From positions 1 to 57,173 of the forward strand of contig QHXI01000080.1 in the NCBI GenBank assembly GCA_003222895.1: a DNA stretch of 57,173 nucleotides, in the 5' to 3' direction. This DNA comes from Acidobacteriota bacterium (GTDB taxonomy: Bacteria; Acidobacteriota; Blastocatellia; Pyrinomonadales; Pyrinomonadaceae). How positions within the stretch are numbered: the first letter of the stretch is position 1; every line of letters starts with the position of its first letter. Under the pieces are notes generated by a model. The model was not told the origin of the DNA. It searched no databases and was given only the letters and a program-made list of their open reading frames with translations. Of the stretch, positions 45,753 through 51,722 are shown in pieces. Position numbers and translations under genes: made by a program.

Positions 45753-46787
45753 TTATTTTCCTCGGCCGCGAATATTCGTCTCCCAGTAACGCAGCCAATC
45801 GTTGCTTTGTCGTCGCAGCAAATCCCAATCGATGTGCATGCGCGTGAAGGGAACATTCATCCAATCTGGAAGCTGCCTGCGATCGATGTCCGTACGAACC
45901 GGAATGCGATAGTAGTTGCGAGCTGAAGCGGTCAGGCTCTCGTTCGTCGTCACGAATTCATAAAAGCGCTTCGCTTCTTCTTCATGCGGCGCGCCGCGAA
46001 CGATGGCGATACAATCGATTACGACGGGACTCCCACTTGTTGGAATGTTGTAGCCAACCGGCAGATTCTTCTGCTCGCGATAAAGGCGCGCGTCGGGCAT
46101 ATCCCAAAGCGTTATCAAACCTTCCTGCCGCGCCAACTTCTGCATCAACAACGTCCCATCAGCCGTGTACTCGTGAACGTTGGTATCGAGACGTCTTAAC
46201 CAGTCATAACCCTGGTCGGGCGCTTTCGTGTCTTTATAGTAACGCCAGATCATGCCGCCAAAGATTGCCCGCATCGTGTCCGAAGGATTCGGATTGCGAA
46301 TGAGAACTTTGTCGCGCCATTTTGGATCGAGGACGTCGTCCCAATCCCTGGGCGCGTCTTCAGCGTGCACCGCGTCTGAGTTGTAAACGATTACTTCCGG
46401 AGTTTCATAAGTTCCGTACCAGCGATCCTGAGGGTCGCGAGCATAATCCGGAACCTTGTCGGCCCAACTCGGCTTGTACACGGCAAGCAAATTCTCATCG
46501 GCTGCGGTTTGAAAAGTCGTGTGGGCCGCGCCCCACCAAAGATCCGCTTGCGGCCGATTGCGTTCAGCGCGAATCCGCTCGAGCACTTCGCGCGATCCCA
46601 TGTCGAGAAATTGCACATCGACGTCAGGATGAATTTGTTTATAGCGCGCAATGAAATCGCGCAGCATATCCTGACCATGCGGCGTGTAAATTAGGAGTCG
46701 ATGCGGATTCGATTGAGTCGAACGACAGGAGAGCGAAGCCGCGAAGGCCAGACTCAATACGAGAGCTAGGCATTTGGCAAATGACAT
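45753..46787 (-). CDS. Extracellular solute-binding lipoprotein (ABC transporter type, iron/AfuA-like)
   Basis: A 344-residue protein with a signal peptide ending at the lipobox SLSC (Cys21) and a type-2 periplasmic binding protein fold. Its RLLIYTPHGQDMLRDFIARY and PQADLWWGAAHTTFQTAAD match the family of Fe3+/sulfate/thiosulfate-binding proteins (FbpA-like), with WYGTYETPEVIVYNSD, and SGSPVVIDCIAIVRGAPHEE. No ABC permease or ATPase is nearby, so it is orphaned from its transporter. It lies just upstream (on this strand) of a TonB receptor, in the arrangement of an uptake pair. No good ribosome site before ATG 46787; see the overlapping ORF with a strong site. Confidence 0.83.
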   Translation of the reverse strand: MSFAKCLALVLSLAFAASLSCRSTQSNPHRLLIYTPHGQDMLRDFIARYKQIHPDVDVQFLDMGSREVLERIRAERNRPQADLWWGAAHTTFQTAADENLLAVYKPSWADKVPDYARDPQDRWYGTYETPEVIVYNSDAVHAEDAPRDWDDVLDPKWRDKVLIRNPNPSDTMRAIFGGMIWRYYKDTKAPDQGYDWLRRLDTNVHEYTADGTLLMQKLARQEGLITLWDMPDARLYREQKNLPVGYNIPTSGSPVVIDCIAIVRGAPHEEEAKRFYEFVTTNESLTASARNYYRIPVRTDIDRRQLPDWMNVPFTRMHIDWDLLRRQSNDWLRYWETNIRGRGK

Positions 46788-46896
46788 TCGGGTCCGCGAA
46801 ATTCGCTTCCGACATCATAGCAAACTTCGCCACTGCAGGCCGCGCCAGCTCATGTGCAGAAATAGAGAAAGGAGTTGAAGGCAGAACGCCAGCCAT
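46639..46896 (-). other. 85-aa ORF with strong Shine-Dalgarno overlapping the binding-protein start
   Basis: ATG 46896 (minus) has GGAGG 6 nt upstream. The ORF (MAGVLPSTPFSISAHELARP...) runs through the binding-protein start in another frame. It has no recognisable fold, and its first codons sit inside the loop of the hairpin at 46867-46927. It may be a leader or uORF coupling translation into the binding protein gene; equally it may be chance. Confidence 0.3.
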
Positions 46897-46927
46897 GAGA
46901 AGACCTCCGTCACGTTCAACTCCTTTC
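46867..46927 (-). terminator. Hairpin downstream of the Spy-like gene
   Basis: On the minus strand GAAAGGAGTTGAA (46927-46915) pairs perfectly with TTCAACTCCTTTC (46879-46867), loop 35 nt, followed by TCTATTTCT. It starts 6 nt after the Spy-like stop codon. This is a plausible terminator, but the loop is long and the T-tract weak; the left arm also carries a ribosome-site-like AAAGGAG. Confidence 0.5.
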
Positions 46928-46932
46928 GCCGA

Positions 46933-47436
46933 TCAATGATCCAGATTGCCGATTGATCCGAGATTCTCGACGCCACGCAATCGATATTGATTTACGATCA
47001 TCTCTCGTTGTTCGGCTGTGAGCACTTTATAAAAGCTCGCTTTTGCGCGGGCTTTCATCGCGATGATTTCGCCAAGCAATGCCGCCTGCTTAACCGAAAC
47101 GAGATGGATTTTGCTTTCATCCAATTGGCCACGGAAGGCCGCAACGGAAAGCTGAGCGTCCAAATCGTCGAGTTGCTCGAATAACGCCTCGGCGCCTCCC
47201 ATTGTCGCTGTAGCAATCGTTACGATCCGAAACTTCTGGTTCGGCGTCAGTTTCAAGTCTTCAGTAATCGGATCGAAGACGGCCTGGATAAGATCCTCGC
47301 CATCCTGATTTGTTTTCGTCTGCGTCAACTGCTGCGCAGCGTTCGGTTTGATTTGGATGATCACTTGCGCCGCCGCCAGCGCAGCGTTCATTAATACCAG
47401 CGCTGTCGTGACCACAAGTAATTTCGCTGTTTTCAT
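46933..47436 (-). CDS. Spy/CpxP-like periplasmic protein
   Basis: A 167-residue exported protein: signal peptide (LLVVTTALVLMNAALAAAQ), then a helical LTXXQ-like domain with DLKLTPNQKFRIVTIATATM, an acidic linker DDLDAQLSV and the second motif KVLTAEQREMIVNQYRLRG. Spy and CpxP bind unfolded proteins in the periplasm and restrain the Cpx sensor. Lies 27 nt downstream of the beta-barrel gene and clearly co-oriented with it; GGAG 8 nt before ATG 47436. A second Spy-like gene lies at 48588-49094. Confidence 0.82.
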   Translation of the reverse strand: MKTAKLLVVTTALVLMNAALAAAQVIIQIKPNAAQQLTQTKTNQDGEDLIQAVFDPITEDLKLTPNQKFRIVTIATATMGGAEALFEQLDDLDAQLSVAAFRGQLDESKIHLVSVKQAALLGEIIAMKARAKASFYKVLTAEQREMIVNQYRLRGVENLGSIGNLDH

Positions 47437-47463
47437 TTCTTCTTCTCCATCCTTTCGGCGATC

Positions 47464-48087
47464 TCACTTGATCACAATTCCGGTTGAGAATCGAAATCCA
47501 TTCAGTGTGTGATTTGGAATCGTGATTGTGTCGACGGTCCGAGCGCGCAGGAAGATTGGATTGTAGTCCGCCTGGAAAATTCGCCACGCGAATCGATCGT
47601 TCAGCTTGTAATCGACACCGCCGCCGAGATTCAAAGTGAAGCTGGTCTTGTTGTCCGTGAACGTGCTTGCCGTGCTCGCGATCGTCTCGGTGAAACTGCG
47701 GCGTGAGATTCCGGCCAGACCGTGCACGAATGGTGTGAGTCGGCTGCTGCTGGGGAACCTAACCTGCGGGCCGCCAGTGAAGTTGTAAAGAGAGAATTTC
47801 GTTTGACCGCTAGTCGTTCCGAACACGTCGCTGCGCGTATTAAAATTGGCCGAGAAATCTCCGGTAACTCCGAATCGTTTCGTGAAATAACCTGTGCCGG
47901 CCAAATTCAATCCATTCGTTTTGAAGCGATTATCCAGAGTCGTCGTCGTGTTGAGGTCAGTACTGGTGACTCCAGTGTCTACCGTTTCGAATGAATAGCC
48001 TGCGAAAAATTCCGGCTTCTTGTTCTGAGCAAACGAGGTTGCAAACGCAGAGAGAACAATTACGCAGAGAAGAGTAATCCTTTTCAT
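47464..48087 (-). CDS. Outer-membrane beta-barrel protein
   Basis: A 207-residue protein with a signal peptide (ITLLCVIVLSAFATSFAQ) and the aromatic, alternating pattern of an 8-stranded OMP_b-brl/OmpA-like barrel (EFFAGYSFETV, GLNLAGTGYFTKRFGVTGDF, PFVHGLAGISR, GVDYKLNDRFAWRIFQADY, LNGFRFSTGIVIK at the end). It resembles porin-like surface proteins in size and motif. ATG 48087 has AAGGAG 5 nt upstream; the longer ORF to 48177 is not needed. Its gene lies beside the Spy/CpxP-like genes and a Cpx-like system, so it may be a regulon member (inference). Confidence 0.85.
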   Translation of the reverse strand: MKRITLLCVIVLSAFATSFAQNKKPEFFAGYSFETVDTGVTSTDLNTTTTLDNRFKTNGLNLAGTGYFTKRFGVTGDFSANFNTRSDVFGTTSGQTKFSLYNFTGGPQVRFPSSSRLTPFVHGLAGISRRSFTETIASTASTFTDNKTSFTLNLGGGVDYKLNDRFAWRIFQADYNPIFLRARTVDTITIPNHTLNGFRFSTGIVIK

Positions 48088-48170
48088 ACAAACTCCTTTA
48101 GATCGATATGAATAAACGCGGTGACTCGTTGCAGAGCTGTTCGAGTCAACGCCTGGCAACGTCTTGTACA

Positions 48171-48186
48171 CAAGCACCGGTGCTTG
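48171..48186. promoter_or_regulatory. Perfect 16-bp palindrome CAAGCACCGGTGCTTG
   Basis: Perfectly self-complementary, about 84 nt upstream of the beta-barrel gene start on the minus strand. No other copy was seen by eye in the window. It could be a binding site for a dimeric regulator. Confidence 0.4.
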
Positions 48187-48364
48187 CCGATGAAATTCGG
48201 GTGGTTATGACTTATCGATTTCCCGAACTGCTAAGACGCCGGTTTGTAGATCGACGACGCAAAGAGTCAGTGAATCGAATGTGAAGTTTTGTGAAGCGGC
48301 GAAAACGAAGTGGGTTAAAGAGAGGTGTCCCAACTTCAAGTCTTCCTCTGTGCTGGCTCGGCAA

Positions 48365-48430
48365 CCTCCGCGTCTCTGCGGTGAATCTCCGTCCGAAATA
48401 CTCACCGCAGCGACGCAGAGAACGCGGAGG
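48365..48430. repeat. Dispersed hairpin repeat, GACGCAGAG family (copy 2)
   Basis: Left arm CCTCCGCGTCTCTGCGGTGA (48365-48384) pairs with right arm starting TCACCGCAGCGACGCAGAG (48402-48430, with a 9-nt insertion). Related sequences: 35258-35339 and, weakly, 4930-5005. The 48088-48587 gap otherwise holds only promoter-like and hairpin sequence. Confidence 0.75.
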
Positions 48431-48488
48431 GAGCGCAGAGAATTTCAAATTAGGGCACTACTGGTTAATTGAAGATCAGCCGGCGCAA

Positions 48489-48577
48489 AGGGAGGGCGCT
48501 CTCCCCATTTTGATTGCCCTCCCTCTTCGAGCCGGTCTTTCAGCATCCTCAACGTGCCTCTTCGTCGAGGACGCTGA
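48489..48577 (-). terminator. Two hairpins downstream of the second Spy-like gene
   Basis: Reading on the minus strand past the stop at 48588: TCAGCGTCCTC/GAGGATGCTGA (48577-48567 with 48550-48540, one mismatch), then AGGGAGGGC/GCCCTCCCT (48524-48516 with 48497-48489, perfect 9-bp stem) followed by TTTGCGCC. A weak terminator pair; the U-tract is short. Confidence 0.45.
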
Positions 48578-48587
48578 ACCTCGAAAG

Positions 48588-49094
48588 TTAAAAGCGATCG
48601 GGTGGCGGCGGCGGCGGGCCTTGTCGTTCGAACTGTTGACGCCTGGCGGTCAGTTGCGCTTTCTGATCAGCCGTCAAGACGGCCCCGATTAGCGACATCA
48701 TCTTCGCGTGCGAGACCTCTAACTCGATCTGGATCTTCGCGCGCGCTTCAGCTGCCGCTCGCACGGCGGCCTCGTCGAATGTGCCGCTCATCGGATCGGG
48801 TTCGCTCTGATGCAGCGCACGCATCTGATCGAATAACGCCTTGTCGCTCTCGCGAAAGCTGTCCTGAATTGTTTTGATCTGCGCCTTCTGATCGTCGGTG
48901 AGATTCAAATCCCGTCCGAATGGTCCCAAGCCTTCACGCGGTCCTCCGGGCCCTCCCGGCCCACCCCGAAATCCGCCACCGAACGGGCCCGGGGGCGGGC
49001 CTTGCGGTCCCTGTGAAAGCGCAAAAGTCGCCGCGATTAAGAGCACAAAGACCGCCACGCCCGCGATGCTGAGTTTCTTCCAATTTAGTTTCAC
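48588..49094 (-). CDS. Spy/CpxP-like protein, divergent from the Cpx-like system
   Basis: A 168-residue exported protein. Signal peptide (KLSIAGVAVFVLLIAATFALS), a Gly/Pro-rich linker (GPPPGPFGGGFRGGPGGPGG) and a helical domain with two LTXXQ-type motifs: LNLTDDQKAQIKTIQDSF and VLTADQKAQLTARRQQF; the C-terminus is Pro-rich. GTG start with AAGGAG 6 nt upstream. It is divergent from the response regulator/sensor genes at 49334-51575, matching the cpxP/cpxRA arrangement. CpxP-like proteins typically inhibit the sensor and deliver misfolded proteins for degradation. Role here is inferred from family and position. Confidence 0.86.
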   Translation of the reverse strand: MKLNWKKLSIAGVAVFVLLIAATFALSQGPQGPPPGPFGGGFRGGPGGPGGPREGLGPFGRDLNLTDDQKAQIKTIQDSFRESDKALFDQMRALHQSEPDPMSGTFDEAAVRAAAEARAKIQIELEVSHAKMMSLIGAVLTADQKAQLTARRQQFERQGPPPPPPDRF

Positions 49095-49333
49095 GATTTT
49101 CTCCTTCTCGAATCAAATGAATCGATTGATCGCACCGTTTGCGATACTTCTTTGTTCAATTAGTCGCGCATTGGACGCTTGCCGTATGACCGGTGACGTG
49201 AAGAGTTCGTCAAGCGTTCGCAAATTATCCGAAAGTCGGGTGTTCAATACTCCGGCGCGCTTTACAATGAGGAGAGCGCATCTAAGATAGGCAGCAGGCG
49301 AGGCCTCGACCCGACCATCAAGTGAAGTCAACG
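49095..49333. promoter_or_regulatory. Divergent promoter region between the Spy-like gene and the CpxR-like gene
   Basis: A 239-nt divergent intergenic region. The only clear symmetry is ACGCTTG (49175-49181) with CAAGCGT (49211-49217), a perfect 7-bp inverted repeat 29 nt apart. I did not find a GTAAA-N5-GTAAA CpxR box, so the regulator's site remains unknown. Likely autoregulation of the module is inference. Confidence 0.4.
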
Positions 49334-50017
49334 ATGCAACGAATTCTGATAATCGATGACGACATTGAACTCTGTGACCTGGTCACTGAGTATCTCGAGC
49401 CCGAGGGCTATGCCGTCGAATCCGTCAATGAAGGTCATGCAGGCGTTGACCGCGCCTTGACTGGCAATTACGCGCTGGCAGTTCTCGATTACATGTTGCC
49501 CGGTTTGAATGGCTTCGAGGTCTTGCGTCAGATTCGCGCAACTTCACGCTTGCCGGTTGTGATGTTGACGGCGCGCGGCGACGATATGAATCGGATCATC
49601 GGTCTGCAGATTGGAGCCGACGATTATTTGCCTAAGCCATTCAATCCGCTCGAACTGGTCGCGCGAATTAATGCTGTTTTGCGTCGCTCGCAGCCGCAAA
49701 CGGATCAAGAGAAGATCGAAGTCATCTCCATCGGTGATATTGAAATGGACAATCGCACGCGCACCGTTCGGCGCGCAGGCGAATCAATCGAGCTAACAGT
49801 CGTTGAGTATTCGCTGTTGGAAAAGCTGCTCAACGCGCCCGGCCGAATCCTTACTCGGGAAGAGTTGGTAAGAGAAGTTTTGCGTCGCGAGCTGTCGCCT
49901 TTCGATCGCAGTATCGACACGCACGTGAGTAACCTGAGAAAGAAGTTGGGCCATGAAGTGAATGGCGTTGAGCGGATCAAGACCGTTCGCGGCGTCGGGT
50001 ACATCTATGCGAAATAG
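49334..50017 (+). CDS. OmpR-family response regulator, CpxR-like
   Basis: A 227-residue regulator with an N-terminal receiver domain (acidic pocket IDDD at 7-10, phospho-acceptor D52 in VLDYMLPG, T79, K101 in LPKPFNP) and a C-terminal winged-helix domain (about 130-225; EYSLLEKLLNAPGRILTREE, SIDTHVSNLRKKLG, IKTVRGVGYIYAK). The start ATG 49334 is chosen because it is next to the receiver fold (MQRILIIDDD); GTG 49322 is in frame. It is followed by its sensor kinase at 50139 and divergent from a Spy/CpxP-like gene, which argues for a Cpx-like role in envelope stress. Confidence 0.93.
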   Translation: MQRILIIDDDIELCDLVTEYLEPEGYAVESVNEGHAGVDRALTGNYALAVLDYMLPGLNGFEVLRQIRATSRLPVVMLTARGDDMNRIIGLQIGADDYLPKPFNPLELVARINAVLRRSQPQTDQEKIEVISIGDIEMDNRTRTVRRAGESIELTVVEYSLLEKLLNAPGRILTREELVREVLRRELSPFDRSIDTHVSNLRKKLGHEVNGVERIKTVRGVGYIYAK

Positions 50018-50024
50018 TGTGAAG

Positions 50025-50120
50025 TCTGGAGCGCGGGGTGCGGAGTTTTGAAGCGCGGGATAGGATTTCCGATCACCGCTCGGGAACACACCTCTCCAAG
50101 CTCCAGACTCCGCACTCCAG
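50025..50120. repeat. Inverted repeat with GTGCGGAGT arms between regulator and kinase genes
   Basis: Left arm TCTGGAG...GTGCGGAGT (50025-50047) and right arm ACTCCGCACTCCAGA (50106-50120), with extra ACTCC blocks in the right arm. It separates the CpxR-like stop from the kinase start and could weaken or shape the two-gene operon's expression. Confidence 0.65.
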
Positions 50121-50138
50121 AACCTTTAATTAACTAGT

Positions 50139-51575
50139 ATGCGTAGCCTGTTCGTTAGAATTCTTTTGTGGTTTGGGCTCGCGATGATCGCGGCGGCCGT
50201 CACCTCTTTTGTGGTGGGAGTCGTTGCCGAGCGGCAAGCGCGCGACATGGCGCCGCCGCACCTCGTACAGGCGTTAGCTATCTATTCGCAGACTGCAGCC
50301 GACTTGATCGACCGTGATGGTCCCGCGAGTGTCAACGCCTACTTTGATCGCATCGAGCAGATCTCCGGCGTTCATGCTTTTCTGGTCGATGAGAATGGAG
50401 CAGAGATTTCCGGCGAGACCCTGCCGCCAGGATCTCTTGAGTTGGCCCAACGCGCGCGACAAAAGATCGGTTTGGTTAACGATTTGACTCACGAACTTCC
50501 GTTGAACGCGGTGGCGGCGCGATCACCCAAAGGCACGGTATATGTCCTGGTGGCCCAGGATGCAACCTTCAGGCGCGGCTTGTTCTGGCTGCCCGGAAGG
50601 CCGGGTTCGTTTCGCTTCACGGTGATTGCGTTTACGCGGAATCTTTTGCCGATTCTCCTGGTTGGCGGCGTGTTCTGTTATTGGTTGGCGCGATATCTTT
50701 CGACGCCTATCGAAGAGTTGCGCGGCGTGACGCAGGAACTTTCAGATGGCAAGCTGACTGCACGCGTGAACGAAAAGTTGCTGAGGCGACGCGATGAGAT
50801 TGGTCACCTGGGGCGTGACTTTAATGTGATGGCCGGCCGGATTGAATCGCTGGTTGAGGCGCAGCGCAGATTGCTCGGAGACATTTCGCATGAGTTGCGA
50901 TCGCCGCTCGCCCGCCAGGGAGTGGCGTTGGGTTTAGCGCGCCGTCGTGCGGGGGCTGAAGCCAGCAGCGCGCTCGATCGGATTGAGCGCGAAGGCGAAC
51001 GTCTCAACGAAATGATCGGACAGTTGCTGGCATTGTCACGACTCGAGAGCGGCACCGACGGTCTGAAGAACGTGAAGATCGATCTGAACAGCCTGGTTCA
51101 GGACGTTGTCGATGACGCGGATTTTGAAGCGCGCAGCGGCACCCGCTCCGTCAGTTTGGTTAAGGACGAGCCATGTCAGTTGTTCGGCGTGCCTGAGTTA
51201 ATCAGAAGTGCGATCGAAAACGTGGTTCGCAACGCGGTGCGTCACACGGAAAAGGGAACTGCCGTAGTTGTTTCGTTGGTTGCCGAAGCAAACCATGGCG
51301 AACGCTGGGCCACAATTAATGTGCGCGATCACGGCAAAGGCGTTCCCGAAAACTCAATCGCGGAAATCTTCCGGCCGTTCTATCGCGTAGAAGATGCGCG
51401 CGATCGCACGACCGGCGGCACGGGTCTCGGGCTCTCAATCGCCGCGCGCGCTGTGCGACTGCATCGCGGCACGATCAAAGCTTCGAATGCGGAAAACGGC
51501 GGGCTGTTGGTGGAGATTAGGCTGCCGGTGGAAAGTCAATCCGACGATTACACGGATTTCACAGAAAATAATTAG
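50139..51575 (+). CDS. Sensor histidine kinase, CpxA-like
   Basis: A 478-residue membrane kinase. TM1 about 7-29 (RILLWFGLAMIAAAVTSFVVG), periplasmic domain about 30-160, TM2 about 166-186 (TRNLLPILLVGGVFCYWL), HAMP about 187-240 (RYLSTPIEELRGVTQEL), HisKA with the phospho-acceptor His251 in LLGDISHELRSPL, then an ATPase domain (IENVVRNAVRHT, VRDHGKGVPE, TGGTGLGLSIA). It phosphorylates the regulator encoded 121 nt upstream. The last residues (SQSDDYTDFTENN) are encoded by the dispersed repeat that begins at 51546, so the native C-terminus probably ended near LPVE. No ribosome site; a hairpin lies between it and the regulator. Confidence 0.92.
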   Translation: MRSLFVRILLWFGLAMIAAAVTSFVVGVVAERQARDMAPPHLVQALAIYSQTAADLIDRDGPASVNAYFDRIEQISGVHAFLVDENGAEISGETLPPGSLELAQRARQKIGLVNDLTHELPLNAVAARSPKGTVYVLVAQDATFRRGLFWLPGRPGSFRFTVIAFTRNLLPILLVGGVFCYWLARYLSTPIEELRGVTQELSDGKLTARVNEKLLRRRDEIGHLGRDFNVMAGRIESLVEAQRRLLGDISHELRSPLARQGVALGLARRRAGAEASSALDRIEREGERLNEMIGQLLALSRLESGTDGLKNVKIDLNSLVQDVVDDADFEARSGTRSVSLVKDEPCQLFGVPELIRSAIENVVRNAVRHTEKGTAVVVSLVAEANHGERWATINVRDHGKGVPENSIAEIFRPFYRVEDARDRTTGGTGLGLSIAARAVRLHRGTIKASNAENGGLLVEIRLPVESQSDDYTDFTENN

Positions 51576-51710
51576 CCACGAAGAGGCACAAAAGGCACAA
51601 GAAAGGATTCCGCGTTTACTAAAGTAGCTTTGTTCCCGGATCTCATTTGTGCTTTTTGCGCCTTTTTGTGGCTGTCTCTTCTTAATCTGTGAAATCCGCG
51701 TAATCTGTGG
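51546..51710. repeat. Dispersed hairpin repeat, CACAGATT family (copy 6, nested)
   Basis: Outer arms: GATTACACGGATTTCACAG (from 51546) with CTGTGAAATCCGCGTAATC (to 51706). Inner arms: AGCCACGAAGAGGCACAAAAG with CTTTTTGCGCCTTTTTGTGG. The left end is within the kinase gene, the right end 12 nt before the EF-G stop codon, so the element fills the convergent gap. Confidence 0.85.
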
Positions 51711-51722
51711 ACTGGCCTCGTC

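Noticed and set aside
45613-45864. N-terminal extension of the TonB receptor up to 45864
   Set aside because: The extra 84 residues overlap the 3' end of the binding-protein gene and contain the 21-bp direct repeat. MKRSLIV at 45612 gives a normal signal peptide with a ribosome site.
15113-51710. CRISPR-like array made of the CACAGATT repeats
   Set aside because: Copies are far apart, inverted in pairs, unequal in length and lack regular spacers.
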